Shown here piece by piece: positions 39,622 to 49,368 of a stretch of 64,000 bases of DNA. Within the stretch, counting starts at the first letter, position 1; each line of letters starts with the position of its first letter. The DNA lies in assembly GCA_020634165.1 (NCBI GenBank), contig JACKCF010000007.1, positions 1 to 64,000 of the forward strand, read 5' to 3'. The notes beneath the pieces were generated by a model. It searched no databases. It worked only from the letters and a program-made list of their open reading frames with translations, and had not been told where the DNA came from. Source of the stretch: Anaerolineaceae bacterium (lineage in GTDB: Bacteria; Chloroflexota; Anaerolineae; Aggregatilineales; Phototrophicaceae). A program made the translations under genes and the position numbers.

Positions 39622-41490
39622 CTAAGCATAAATGAGATGTGTCAGCAAGAATTTCTCGATGGTCTCGTACTGATGAATGACGTTTTTGGGCTGCCTGAAG
39701 CCGTGACCTTCTCCCTCATAAACATGGTAATCGAGCGTAGTGCCATTACGACGCAATGTAGCGACGATGCTATCCGATTGCGATTTGGGTACGACTGGAT
39801 CTTCGCTTCCCTGGAAGATCACCAGTGCATCTTTTATCTTGTCTGCATGGAACAGCGGCGACCGTTCGCGATATAGCTCGGCAGATTCAGGCAGCGGACC
39901 CAGCAGCCAGTCATTATAGCTGGCTTCAAACTTATGGGTATCCATTGCCAGACTGAACTGATTGGTCACACCATACATGCAAATGCCCGCTTTAAAAAAT
40001 CCTGGCTCATCAATGAGGGCTTGCAAAACTGTGAAACCGCCCGCACTGCCACCCATGATCGCCGCACGATTTCCATCAATCAGATTTTCGTGTGTCAGGT
40101 GCTTCACAGCATCAACGGCATCCTGCACATCATAAATTCCCCAATTTCCCTGATGCATATTCATGTAGTCTTTGCCGTAGCCTGTACTACCCCGATGATT
40201 CACCTGGAGCACAGCATAACCCCGTGTAGCAAAGAACTGGGCATCATTGTCGTAGGCAGCTAGCCGTTGCGATGTTGGTCCCCCGTGAATGAGGACAACA
40301 ATGGGCGGCAATCCAGGTGATTCGTAATCGCCAATCGGGGGACTGAATATGCCATGAGCCATTTGCCCATCACGAGTTGGCCACTTGATTGGCTCACACT
40401 CAGATAGTGCCGAAGGTGCAATGCGCTCACTGGTGGCATAATGCACAATGTCAACTGTATTGTCCGGGCTGATAGAAATAATCCGCCCAGGAATCGTTGA
40501 CGAGGAAACCATCACGGCCATAGTGCCATCGGGTGCGAGGGCCGGTTGGCTTAAATGCGTATAATCTTCAAGCGGAACCTGAGTTGCAGTGCCCTGGCCA
40601 AGATCGTAGCGCCAGAGTGTACAAATGCCCTCCGCGTGGCGTATAAAGACAATACTGTTGCTATCTGCCGACCAAGTAAACGTACGCAGTCCCTGTATCC
40701 ATGCAGGGGTGCCGTGTTCGTAGTTGCTATCTGTGAGCTGCTTGTGTTGGTCATTGACCGGATCATAAAGATAGAGCTGACCAAATCCGCCTTCATCACT
40801 GATATAGGCCAGATAGCGCCCGTTGGGGGAGAATGTTGGCTGGAAAATGGCGGTTGTTTCATCACCTGCGACTGTGCGTGAGTTGGTCACGTGTGGCATG
40901 GTTTCTGTGCCATCGAGCGTCAACAAGCGTAGCTCAGTCCCGTTCCAGGGCATATTGGGTGCATTCCAGGCTACATAAGCCAGATATTTACCATGCGGGT
41001 GCCACGATGGCTGCATGACAAAGTCATCACCGCTGGCGAGCTTCTGTGGCCAACCGTCACCCTTCGCATCGACGACCGCCAACACATCCTGATTTTCATA
41101 GGTATGCACATAGACCAGCCATTTGCCATCGTAGGAAAGTGTTGGAGCGGCAACACCACCATATTTAGGTGTCAGAGCTTTAGGTGTGCCATGGTCGATG
41201 CCCATCCTGTACAGTCTGCCGTTAGAGCAAAAATAGACATTGCCCTCACTCACACAAAAATCCCCGCCGCCGTACCCAACACCGCCACCGACCTTCATGT
41301 CAGCACCAGTGAGATCGCGAGCAGGTAAGTCACCGATCTTTGCAGCGAGGCGCGTTTGGCCATCACGCCGCTCCGACCACACCAGCGTATGGCCTCGTGT
41401 ATCCCACTGCACATCGTTCAATCGGGTATTGTAAGCCATGTCCTGGGCACTGATCGGACTGGGCCAGGTTCCGTAAGGGTGGGTTGTCAT
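39622..41490 (-). CDS. S9 prolyl-oligopeptidase family peptidase
   Basis: A protein of about 622 residues. The N-terminal 370 residues form a beta-propeller (repeats such as GKWLVYVHTYENQDVLAVVDAKG and WSADSNSIVFIRHAEG). The C-terminal alpha/beta hydrolase has IHGGPTSQ, nucleophile GGSAGG, Asp in GSEDPVVP and His in GEGHGF, the S9C acylaminoacyl-/dipeptidyl-peptidase pattern. No signal peptide from the chosen ATG41490, so it is cytosolic and cleaves short peptides. An in-frame Met at 41535 would add 15 residues without family support. Confidence 0.88.
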   Translation of the reverse strand: MTTHPYGTWPSPISAQDMAYNTRLNDVQWDTRGHTLVWSERRDGQTRLAAKIGDLPARDLTGADMKVGGGVGYGGGDFCVSEGNVYFCSNGRLYRMGIDHGTPKALTPKYGGVAAPTLSYDGKWLVYVHTYENQDVLAVVDAKGDGWPQKLASGDDFVMQPSWHPHGKYLAYVAWNAPNMPWNGTELRLLTLDGTETMPHVTNSRTVAGDETTAIFQPTFSPNGRYLAYISDEGGFGQLYLYDPVNDQHKQLTDSNYEHGTPAWIQGLRTFTWSADSNSIVFIRHAEGICTLWRYDLGQGTATQVPLEDYTHLSQPALAPDGTMAVMVSSSTIPGRIISISPDNTVDIVHYATSERIAPSALSECEPIKWPTRDGQMAHGIFSPPIGDYESPGLPPIVVLIHGGPTSQRLAAYDNDAQFFATRGYAVLQVNHRGSTGYGKDYMNMHQGNWGIYDVQDAVDAVKHLTHENLIDGNRAAIMGGSAGGFTVLQALIDEPGFFKAGICMYGVTNQFSLAMDTHKFEASYNDWLLGPLPESAELYRERSPLFHADKIKDALVIFQGSEDPVVPKSQSDSIVATLRRNGTTLDYHVYEGEGHGFRQPKNVIHQYETIEKFLLTHLIYA

Positions 41491-41571
41491 AATTGGCAGA
41501 CTTTCTTTATTAGGTCTGGTAAAGAGGTTTAGCAACCTATCGTACGATTTTATCGGTCATTAGGAGGAAGC

Positions 41572-41601
41572 AAAAGGCCCCATACAAAATCGTATGAGGC
41601 C
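41572..41601 (-). terminator. hairpin terminator after the L,D-transpeptidase gene
   Basis: On the minus strand GGCCTCATAC pairs with GTATGGGGCC (one mismatch), followed by TTTT. It is 25 bases after the transpeptidase stop. Confidence 0.6.
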
Positions 41602-41625
41602 GAATAGTACAGTTTGTTGTCTGTA

Positions 41626-43392
41626 TCAGGTGGATTGTGTTATCTGTTCGATATACTCTTTGGCGATACGGCCGATTTCACTTTCTGGCTCAAATTCATA
41701 CGAGATGATTTCAACGACGGTTCCCTCATCTGCCCAGTTGAACAGGAACTCGGAATTCCCTGAGGCTGACATCACACAACCATAGGTATTTCGCGCCCCA
41801 ATCGAGCCATCTCCCAGTAGCCCACCACTCGGCAGATGAACAACCCCATGGAAGCCGTTGGTCAGGTTCTCGGCAACTTCGTATATGCCCATGAAATATT
41901 CCATCGTCCACTGGCCACAGACGCCGTTTGCACCACATAGATATGAACTACTACCCGTCGCGTTGCGCACATGGCTCAACACCTGGAAAATGCCCGGAAT
42001 CGTTGGGTCAGAGGGCAAACCGATAGAGATTTGCCAGTCAAAAACAATCTCGCCATTTTCAAAACCTACCAGCCAGCGCCGTTCCAGATCGACCACAATG
42101 CGTTTGTTGACAATAGGTTCTTCCGGCAGCATCGCATCGCGCGAAGGGATTGTAACCACATCGCCGATGCTCAGAATATTCATATCGATATCGGGATTGG
42201 CCTGTTCGATGAGCAGGAAGGGCAGGCCGTGTTGGCGACCAATGCTGTGGCCGGTATCACCAGCCTCAATGATATATTCATGCGGCAAATAGCGGATACG
42301 CACATCGGCTTCGTTTTCAGTGTTCGCGAAGGCCATTTGCACAGCTTCACGTGCTTCATCAATCCTCAAATAACGCGGCTGGTCGCCTGTATTTAATTCG
42401 TTGTTGACGAGCGTAATAAGGTCACGGAATCGATCCTCGCGTACCGCGAGACCGGCTGGACCAACTGCAATCAGTTGGGTCAGGAATTCCTGGCTGGTTC
42501 CCCATTGTTTGTACTCATCAATGAACGGGTCGTATCCGTTCAAAATCAACCCGCGCGTAATTAAACGGTAGGCTGTGTCCACATAAGCACTGCCATCAAT
42601 TGCCGCCGGTGGGGTGGAAGATAATTGCAGGTCAAGTTTGCCACTCTGATACACAGCCAGTGGGTCAAACCGTAGCAACTCTAATGTGCCGGTGACGTCA
42701 AGTTCGCGGCTTGGTGCCCCATCAACACTGATAAGTCGATCATTGTCCCAGGCAAAACCGGCATCATAAGGAGGCACATAAACGGCATCGACTTGTCCGA
42801 GTAAGTATGCCTGAGTCACACCAGCATCAATGTTGATTATCGGTTCAACGGCTACGCCGAAAGGAATCCCTGCCAAGCCCTGGTCTTTTGCTTCTTCGAC
42901 CATTTGCGTGGCATCCAGCGTCATGCCGATGTCAGACGGTTTTACGCGCGCAAAGACGTCATTGTCTAGATGAATTTCAATTTCGGTTGTATCCCATGCT
43001 TCTTGCAAGGAAGCCTGAGCGCCTTCAAGCGTATTGCCACCCAGCGGAACGCCCAGCGCCCACACATTTGGTGGAATCTGGCCCGTAAATAACGATGCCA
43101 GCCACACAACTCCCAGGATACCCACGACAACTAGCGGCACCAGCTTGAGGAAGGGACTGCGGTTGACAAGATGCCAGACTGTATCTCGGAAGTACGTCAA
43201 TCCACGCTGCAAAGGTTGTAAATTGATCTGCCTGACCGGAATACTCTTTGGAATGCGCTCCGTAATCGATGGTGCCTCAGGCGCTTGCACAACGGCATGC
43301 TCGTGTGCTTCTTGCCGTTGGCGACGTTTTTCACGACGCTCGCGTGCGCGGCTCACTCGCTTACGGGGTGGCGTTGAATAGTCACTGCTCAT
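41626..43392 (-). CDS. L,D-transpeptidase with PG-binding and LysM domains
   Basis: A 588-residue envelope protein. A basic cytosolic N-terminus (RARERREKRRQRQE) precedes one transmembrane anchor (LVPLVVVGILGVVWLASL). Outside are a PG_binding_4/VanW-type region (LGVPLGGNTLEGAQASL), a LysM repeat (IIEAGDTGHSIGRQHG) and a C-terminal YkuD catalytic domain. The YkuD motif reads HGVVHLP, then TYGCVMS: the catalytic Cys is kept, the preceding residue is Tyr rather than His. It forms 3-3 crosslinks or attaches molecules to peptidoglycan. ATG43392 is used; an in-frame Met at 43425 is upstream. Confidence 0.87.
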   Translation of the reverse strand: MSSDYSTPPRKRVSRARERREKRRQRQEAHEHAVVQAPEAPSITERIPKSIPVRQINLQPLQRGLTYFRDTVWHLVNRSPFLKLVPLVVVGILGVVWLASLFTGQIPPNVWALGVPLGGNTLEGAQASLQEAWDTTEIEIHLDNDVFARVKPSDIGMTLDATQMVEEAKDQGLAGIPFGVAVEPIINIDAGVTQAYLLGQVDAVYVPPYDAGFAWDNDRLISVDGAPSRELDVTGTLELLRFDPLAVYQSGKLDLQLSSTPPAAIDGSAYVDTAYRLITRGLILNGYDPFIDEYKQWGTSQEFLTQLIAVGPAGLAVREDRFRDLITLVNNELNTGDQPRYLRIDEAREAVQMAFANTENEADVRIRYLPHEYIIEAGDTGHSIGRQHGLPFLLIEQANPDIDMNILSIGDVVTIPSRDAMLPEEPIVNKRIVVDLERRWLVGFENGEIVFDWQISIGLPSDPTIPGIFQVLSHVRNATGSSSYLCGANGVCGQWTMEYFMGIYEVAENLTNGFHGVVHLPSGGLLGDGSIGARNTYGCVMSASGNSEFLFNWADEGTVVEIISYEFEPESEIGRIAKEYIEQITQST

Positions 43393-43717
43393 AGTCAGTA
43401 CCTGAAAGAACTGTTCGGCTAACAATAGATATGATTGTGACCATTATGCACGGATGCGGCTGGTCTGCCAGCCTTTTGGCAAACGCTATACTATCTGGCC
43501 GACATATACTATTATACACCTTCGCCAAAGGCATCCCAAAGATCACTTGACACATCGTGTTTCAATGTAAGGATTGTGTAGGAACTGTGCAAGGTTCGTG
43601 CATAGGATAAGGTCTACGATGCTGTGTGTGGTTTGTTGCTCCAAGGCAGCGAATTGTTTATTATCCGCAGAAGTAGACACCGAAACAAAATCTTGAGGCC
43701 ATATTCAGGTAGACAAC
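43393..43717. other. 325-base divergent intergenic region
   Basis: No gene seen. It holds a perfect GGCTGG/CCAGCC hairpin (43458-43463, 43468-43473) followed by TTTT with no plus-strand gene before it, several TATACT-like hexamers (43487-43492, 43506-43511), and a promoter for the GH13 gene (separate entry). Confidence 0.5.
43636..43664 (+). promoter_or_regulatory. promoter for the GH13 gene
   Basis: TTGCTC (43636-43641), a 17-base spacer, then TATTAT (43659-43664), 54 bases before ATG43718. Confidence 0.5.
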
Positions 43718-45259
43718 ATGACGAAAAACTGGCCGCAGAATCCAAAAATCTACGAAATCAACACTTGGGTTTGGCTGACATCGCTAAGCAACAAATATAA
43801 CAAGAAGATCACGCTGGCCACAGTTCCCAAGCGTGAATTGGCCGCTTTGGCGGAATTGGGTATTGATGCGATTTGGCTTATGGGCATCTGGCATCGTGGA
43901 CCAGCGACGCGCGCAAGTGCGCTCAACTACATCCATGAATATCGTGGTGCACTGTCTGATATTCAGAAAAAAGACGTGGTTGGTTCGGCCTATGCAATCC
44001 ACGATTATGTAGTTGATCCAGGGTTGGGTGGTCGCGATGGCTTGGCCAAGCTGCGGGCCAAGCTCCAACAACTGAACTTGCGCCTCATTCTCGACTTCGT
44101 GCCAAACCACGTCGCGACAGATCACGCTTGGCTGGTTGAACGTCCCGATTATTTTATTCAGGGTACAGCAGAACTGCTTGAAGCCGATCCAGGCAACTTT
44201 TTTGCTGTAGAAACGCCTTACGGAAGTCGTGAGATTATCGCTCATGGACGTGATCCATACTTCCCTGGCTGGATCGATACATCTCAACTGAATGCCTTTA
44301 GCCCTGGCTACCGAGAGGCAACGATTACCACCCTCAAGGACATGGCAGAACAGTGTGATGGTGTTCGCTGTGATATGGCCATGCTCATGATGAACGAGAT
44401 ATTCTCAGGGACCTGGGGATGGCTCGGTTACAGCGCCCCTAAGGAAGATTTTTGGCCATATGTCATTCCAAAAGTCCTTCGTAAATATCCTGATTTTCTG
44501 TTCATTGCGGAAACATACTGGGGCATGGATTACGCCTTGCACCTCGAAGGGTTCGATTATACCTACGACAAAACGCTCTATGATCGCCTTGTAACATCTG
44601 ATGTGCGCGGTATTTATGCGCACTTGGCAGCAAATATTGAATTCCTGAAGAAGAACGTCCGCTTTATCGAAAATCACGATGAACCCAGGGCCGCATCGGA
44701 ATTTGGTGTTGAACGCAGCCGTCCGGCAGCGACAATGGTATGTACCTTGCCCGGGGCGACATTGCTTCATCAGGGGCAATTCACAGGCCGACGCATTAAA
44801 TTGCCTGTACAGATAAGTCGCCAGCCGGATGAGTCAGAAGACATGGAATTAAACGCATTTTATGAGGTGCTGGTCAAGGAATCCACGACAGCGATTTATC
44901 GTACTGGACAATGGGGCATGTTCCAATGTTCGCCGGTTGGTAATAATGGCGGTGGTGGATTTGAACATGTGGTGGCCTATGGTTGGTGCCTCGGCGATGA
45001 CTATCGCTTGATTGTGCTGAATCTCTCCGGCGAATCTGTTTCTGCTATGATTGAGATGGACTACTGGCAGGAAATCCTGTCGCCACATCGTTGGCAGGCG
45101 ACTGATGTTCTGAACGGCGTTTCAATCAATTTCAATGGCGATGAAGTAGGTGAACTGGGCCTGCCCATTGAAATGGAAGGTTACGACGCCTTTATCTTCC
45201 GCCTGGTACCCGTCGGCACCGCAGCGAAGCGTAAACAGCGTAAACGCCAGACCGCATGA
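43718..45259 (+). CDS. GH13 alpha-amylase-family glycoside hydrolase
   Basis: A 513-residue TIM-barrel enzyme without signal peptide, so intracellular. GH13 regions are clear: DFVPNH (region I), GVRCDMA with nucleophile Asp219 (region II), FIAETYW with acid/base Glu265 (region III) and ENHDEP with Asp321 (region IV). The N-terminus KIYEINTWVWL is typical of amylase-like enzymes acting on maltodextrin, trehalose or glycosyl phosphates. A C-terminal beta domain follows to residue 495. It is coupled by ATGA overlap to a small membrane protein. Confidence 0.88.
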   Translation: MTKNWPQNPKIYEINTWVWLTSLSNKYNKKITLATVPKRELAALAELGIDAIWLMGIWHRGPATRASALNYIHEYRGALSDIQKKDVVGSAYAIHDYVVDPGLGGRDGLAKLRAKLQQLNLRLILDFVPNHVATDHAWLVERPDYFIQGTAELLEADPGNFFAVETPYGSREIIAHGRDPYFPGWIDTSQLNAFSPGYREATITTLKDMAEQCDGVRCDMAMLMMNEIFSGTWGWLGYSAPKEDFWPYVIPKVLRKYPDFLFIAETYWGMDYALHLEGFDYTYDKTLYDRLVTSDVRGIYAHLAANIEFLKKNVRFIENHDEPRAASEFGVERSRPAATMVCTLPGATLLHQGQFTGRRIKLPVQISRQPDESEDMELNAFYEVLVKESTTAIYRTGQWGMFQCSPVGNNGGGGFEHVVAYGWCLGDDYRLIVLNLSGESVSAMIEMDYWQEILSPHRWQATDVLNGVSINFNGDEVGELGLPIEMEGYDAFIFRLVPVGTAAKRKQRKRQTA

Positions 45260-45687
45260 CGATTCCGCACACAAACATTGGCTGGCGGATGTTCTTGCTT
45301 GCCAGCGGCGCATCACTTTTTATCTGGCTGATGCTTGAGGATACGCAGTTGCTACCGCTTTTGATGCTGTGTCTGTTAGCTGCCGTTTTGTTCCTCCTTA
45401 ATCCGGTACTGCGCCGCTTTGCGGGTATAAAAACCTCACCGATACTGTTTCTTGCGTCTGCTACCATGCTTGGTGGTCTGATAGGCGCTGGAACAGCACT
45501 TCTTGCGGCGCTCATGATGTTCTTGAAAACGGCATGGCACAGCCACATATTCCCGGATTACCCTGTGCCTATGATGATTGCCATGCTGGAACGCTTGCCA
45601 ATATGGGCGCTTGTTGGTCTGGCGCTTGGTGCCAGTTTTGGCCTATTCAGTCACGCGATCTATGGCGTATCCGGTGCAAGAACATAA
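45256..45687 (+). CDS. small membrane protein coupled to the GH13 gene
   Basis: A 143-residue protein with about four hydrophobic helices (residues about 10-25, 28-50, 63-90, 110-135). No family is recognised. ATG45256 overlaps the GH13 stop (ATGA), so it is made with the hydrolase. Its 3' end overlaps the convergent DUF952 gene by 28 bases, and the last residues may therefore be under dual constraint. Confidence 0.6.
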   Translation: MTIPHTNIGWRMFLLASGASLFIWLMLEDTQLLPLLMLCLLAAVLFLLNPVLRRFAGIKTSPILFLASATMLGGLIGAGTALLAALMMFLKTAWHSHIFPDYPVPMMIAMLERLPIWALVGLALGASFGLFSHAIYGVSGART

Positions 45688-46025
45688 TCGCCATTTTCTA
45701 AGCGCACCAACGCCACAACCTTAGCTACAGCGTCCAGATTAATATCGCCATACACATGCGGAAATTGATCAACATTAGAAACGGTTCCACTATCGATTGT
45801 TGGGTGCGCTGGGTCTTCCCATCTGAGTTCGTTCGTGAGTTTGTTCTCATCAATGCACAGCAGTACTAAATCGTCGATGTCTCTATAAAAACTATTGGCG
45901 ACAGGTTCCACCTGATGTTTCGCTGAACAGTGTATAAAACCGTCTGTCTTCAGTGATTCCGCCGAGTACCGCCCTTCGCGTTTTGCCTGCTGCCACGCTG
46001 TACCTGTTGTGATATGGTAGATCAT
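45660..46025 (-). CDS. DUF952 family protein
   Basis: A 121-residue protein of the DUF952 family: MIYHITTGTAWQQAKREGRY, LKTDGFIHCSAKHQV and FPHVYGDINLDAVAKVV are the family blocks. The fold resembles ADP-ribosyltransferases (R-S-E-like H-x-T and H-S positions), but activity is not established. Its ATG overlaps the stop of the double GNAT gene (ATGA), and it ends the methyltransferase-containing operon. Confidence 0.85.
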   Translation of the reverse strand: MIYHITTGTAWQQAKREGRYSAESLKTDGFIHCSAKHQVEPVANSFYRDIDDLVLLCIDENKLTNELRWEDPAHPTIDSGTVSNVDQFPHVYGDINLDAVAKVVALVRLENGDYVLAPDTP

Positions 46026-47140
46026 GTTTCATCTCCTGAATGGCGCCAATCGTCGGCCAACATAGCATACACAAGCGAATCCACAAAGTGGCCATGAATG
46101 CGATGTGTTTGCCGCTTTATGCCTTCCAAAGTGAAGCCAAGTGTCTCTGGAATATGTCGCTGAGTTTCATAAGGCGGGCAAGCGATCTCGACGCGCGCAA
46201 GGTCATCTTCGGAAAAAGCATAGTCGGCGGCTGCGCGAACTGCTCTCACGATGACTTCTGGGTCAGTATCTGCCACAGACCAGTAGGACAGATTCACCGA
46301 TTTTGCGCGACGATCAATATCATAGCGCAGAACACCAACAAGCCAGCCTTTGTGCCAGATGCCAGCCGAAAAACCTTTTTCATCAACATACTTTTCAAGT
46401 GAGATTTCAATCCAGTAGCGGGCGTCCTGCGTCGATTGAATGTCATCGACCCAGGCCTGTGTTTCTCTCAAATGACTGCGATCAGTGTTCACAACCTCAT
46501 AAAATATTTCATCATGATGATGCATCATCAGTCGCAGTTCCAGGTCGTCACCAATAGAATAGGCGAACTCTGGGATTGTTTTGGGCAGATGCCAGTCTTC
46601 TTTCAGCATGGCATAAAATTGCATGTCGATAGGGCGATCTTCGTTTGCGTCGTTGCTGAGAAAGCCGCCTTTTCGGGCCGTCATCTCATACTGAAAGCCT
46701 AACCGCTTGGCAACATTCTGGCTCGGCTGGTTTTCTGCGGCAGCGCGTATGAAGATACGATTCAATCCCAACGCGCCAAAACCATAGTCTGTAAGCGCCT
46801 TTGCCGATTGCGTCATGATGCCTTTGCCATTCTGGTTCTCCGCCAACCAGTAGCCGATTTCGGCACAGGCGTCGTAAGCCTCCCGGATATGCAGGCCGAG
46901 GCCACCAGCCAGCGCACCCTCATACATAATGGCCACACCGACATCGCTGCCACTCGCGAGAAGTTTGCGCATCATCGCGATGAATTGGCGCGCATGGTCC
47001 AGTTCTGTCGATTGCCATGCCCAGGGCAGCCATGCACCAATGAAGGCGCGGTTTTCCGCAACGATGGCGGCCTGAGCTTCTGCGTGATTGGCTGCAAGTA
47101 ATTCCAGGGTAACGTGTTCACTGACTTGTAACTTAAACAT
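46022..47140 (-). CDS. tandem GNAT acetyltransferase (RimJ/RimL type, two domains)
   Basis: A 372-residue protein with two GNAT domains in a row. The first (about 1-175) has EIGYWLAENQNGKGIMTQSAKALTDYGF and NRIFIRAAAENQPSQNVAKRLGF, the acetyl-CoA loop and B-motif of RimL. The second (about 190-372) has VNLSYWSVADTDPEVIVRAVRAAADYAF and TLGFTLEGIKRQ but a weaker CoA loop. It may acetylate protein N-termini or small amines. ATG47140 is chosen because AAAAGG precedes it and it clears the methyltransferase stop; an in-frame ATG47173 would overlap by 13 bases. Confidence 0.85.
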   Translation of the reverse strand: MFKLQVSEHVTLELLAANHAEAQAAIVAENRAFIGAWLPWAWQSTELDHARQFIAMMRKLLASGSDVGVAIMYEGALAGGLGLHIREAYDACAEIGYWLAENQNGKGIMTQSAKALTDYGFGALGLNRIFIRAAAENQPSQNVAKRLGFQYEMTARKGGFLSNDANEDRPIDMQFYAMLKEDWHLPKTIPEFAYSIGDDLELRLMMHHHDEIFYEVVNTDRSHLRETQAWVDDIQSTQDARYWIEISLEKYVDEKGFSAGIWHKGWLVGVLRYDIDRRAKSVNLSYWSVADTDPEVIVRAVRAAADYAFSEDDLARVEIACPPYETQRHIPETLGFTLEGIKRQTHRIHGHFVDSLVYAMLADDWRHSGDET

Positions 47141-47160
47141 GTCTACCTTTTCTGAGTTGC

Positions 47161-49368
47161 CTATTTTCGCCATATATGTATGCTCTGGCGCATGGCTTCC
47201 AATTCAGTTGGTGTGATGCTCCATAAGTAAGCTGCCAAATCATCCAATCCGCTGCCGATTTCCCCTTCATGGGCTGCATAGGAAAATGCGGCTAAATCTC
47301 GATGAAGAGTGGCTACTTTATTATAAGCTGGAACATGAAGGCGATTGAGCATACCCGCCTGGGCAAAACTTTGGCTACCTGCCTGTGAGTGTGCGAGCAG
47401 GGCATACTCAAATGGCAAGCTGTTCAAACAAGCAGCCAGATAGTGTGCTTCATCTGCGTCTTCCAGGCCGACAAACGGGTGCATGGCCTGGTTGGTCATC
47501 ACGGGCAGGCCATCAAAAGGGCTACAAACTGCTGCTTGTACAGACTGCGCGCCTATGCCTTGCCATACCACCTTATATGGCGCAAATGAATACATCGCTA
47601 CGTCGAACATCGTATAAAACGGAGCATCGTCTCTGAAGTAACGTTTATATGCTGCTCGCTTAAGCAGAGTCGGCTTAAACTTCAGTAGATAATCATATGT
47701 CAGCGGATAGGCTTCTCGTAACCATGCCTCGTCATAGCCGCGCCGCTGCTGCGGGTCCTGTACCATCAATATATGGGCCGATGGCTTGGCCTGCCATCGC
47801 TGCACATCATTTCCTCTCAGCAGCGGATAGACCAAATTCGTTTCAATTTCTGCGGTGAGAGACTGAAGCGATTTTTTGCTGTGCTCAGGTAGGTTTCTGA
47901 CCAGAACAGTTTCTTCGCGATTTTCGACGATTTCCAGCCAGTAGACGCCATTTGCACCGCCCGTATAAACACCTGCATGGGCATCATAAGGGGACGTTCC
48001 TGTCAATTTCTGAATGGCAATAAGTTCAATCTCTGGTGCACTTAACCAGGGACTGCTTGGGTCTCTATGGGTGATAGGCTGTGCCAACATCTTGTATCGA
48101 GTTGTCATCGCAAATATCGTCTTAAGTGGCACATCTTCAAGGCGTTTTCGCCGCATGTTCGAGCGCCACAAGGCGTAATTGATGGCATTCGAGTTATGCT
48201 CACCATGTGTTTTCTCAGCGAATAGGGCAATGGTATCCAGCTTAGTGCCACCAAAACTGGTTATCTGGCTCACATCGTCAACAGATTTCACGCGCAGTGG
48301 ACCATGTTTTAGCAGATAGTGTCTGAATCCGGCTCCTGCACCACCAGACTTGAGCGTGCTTCGGCTGAGTAAAAATGCAAGCTGGCCCTCGTCTTTTAGA
48401 TAACGATCAACAACAACGCACGTAAACAGAGTAGCAAAATCCTTTTTGCCCTTGCCTAATATCTGTTCCATGCCCTGGTGTGTGAACAAGCCGTATTCGT
48501 GCCACAGATCACGAGTCTTGTCTCTATACTTTTCATCGAGGTGCTGCCAGTTAACCCAGGGAGGGTTGCCTACGACGACATCAAACGGAGCAAATTCCTG
48601 ATCGTTGTATAGGGCATCAGCCTCATAAATCGGCAGTGGTAGATCACCTGTGATATCTGGCAGATTGATGAGTAAGTTGACTTTTGCGGCCAGGACCGCC
48701 AATGGATCCGTGTCGATACCTGCCAATTGGCTGAGTACATCCCTCCCGTTTACACCTCGCATCATGGCATGACGTAATGCCGTTACGAGGAAGGTGCCAC
48801 TACCGCAGGCTGGATCGAGCAGTGTCTGCTGTCCATCATAACCAACTTGCTGAATCATATAATCAGCCAGCCAGTCAGCAGTATAATACGCGCCCTGTGC
48901 ATGGCGCAGCTCCCGTGGGATCAAATCCTGATATAGATGTTTGAGAACATCACCCTCTGCTGTGGTCCAGTGGGGATATGCAAACGGAGCAGCCACCGGC
49001 AATGCCTTCTGCATCCATCCTGGCACATCCAGATTGTTGATCCGCGCATCCTGGAAATAGCTGCTGTCGCACACATCTTCCCATTGATAGGGCTTGTTTG
49101 TTTGGTGCTGGATATGTTCTGCGCCTAACCAGAGGGCTACGGATGCGTAGTAAACCTGTATCGCCGCGAGAAGGGCAGAAGGCGAACTATCTTCTATGCC
49201 AAATTGTTTGCCGTAGCTGCACCAGTCAATTGATTTGCCAGTCGGTTTTATTGGGGATAGGCATTGATCCGTGATGGCATCATAGATCTCTGGAATGACA
49301 CGGCGTGCGATTTGAGATTTCTTCCCAAATAGTTGCCTGATAATACGAGCGGAAAGTGGCTCGGTCAT
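47161..49368 (-). CDS. N6-adenine DNA methyltransferase, Eco57I / type IIG-like
   Basis: A 735-residue protein. Residues about 150-350 form the Rossmann methyltransferase: GAYYTADWLADYM, motif I DPACGSGTF and motif IV NPPW (Asn268), the gamma-class adenine-N6 pattern. The C-terminal 300 residues resemble a target-recognition region (TaqI-C-like, DVQRWQAKPSAHILM). No obvious nuclease motif is visible in the N-terminal 150 residues, and no restriction gene is adjacent, so it may be solitary or need an unseen partner. It is coupled by one-base overlap (TAATG) to the ATP-grasp gene. Confidence 0.82.
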   Translation of the reverse strand: MTEPLSARIIRQLFGKKSQIARRVIPEIYDAITDQCLSPIKPTGKSIDWCSYGKQFGIEDSSPSALLAAIQVYYASVALWLGAEHIQHQTNKPYQWEDVCDSSYFQDARINNLDVPGWMQKALPVAAPFAYPHWTTAEGDVLKHLYQDLIPRELRHAQGAYYTADWLADYMIQQVGYDGQQTLLDPACGSGTFLVTALRHAMMRGVNGRDVLSQLAGIDTDPLAVLAAKVNLLINLPDITGDLPLPIYEADALYNDQEFAPFDVVVGNPPWVNWQHLDEKYRDKTRDLWHEYGLFTHQGMEQILGKGKKDFATLFTCVVVDRYLKDEGQLAFLLSRSTLKSGGAGAGFRHYLLKHGPLRVKSVDDVSQITSFGGTKLDTIALFAEKTHGEHNSNAINYALWRSNMRRKRLEDVPLKTIFAMTTRYKMLAQPITHRDPSSPWLSAPEIELIAIQKLTGTSPYDAHAGVYTGGANGVYWLEIVENREETVLVRNLPEHSKKSLQSLTAEIETNLVYPLLRGNDVQRWQAKPSAHILMVQDPQQRRGYDEAWLREAYPLTYDYLLKFKPTLLKRAAYKRYFRDDAPFYTMFDVAMYSFAPYKVVWQGIGAQSVQAAVCSPFDGLPVMTNQAMHPFVGLEDADEAHYLAACLNSLPFEYALLAHSQAGSQSFAQAGMLNRLHVPAYNKVATLHRDLAAFSYAAHEGEIGSGLDDLAAYLWSITPTELEAMRQSIHIWRK

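Noticed and set aside
41626..43392. Tyr in place of His before the catalytic Gly-Cys of the YkuD motif, considered as loss of activity
   Set aside because: This position varies in active family members (Lys in Bacillus YkuD), and the catalytic Cys and upstream His are kept.
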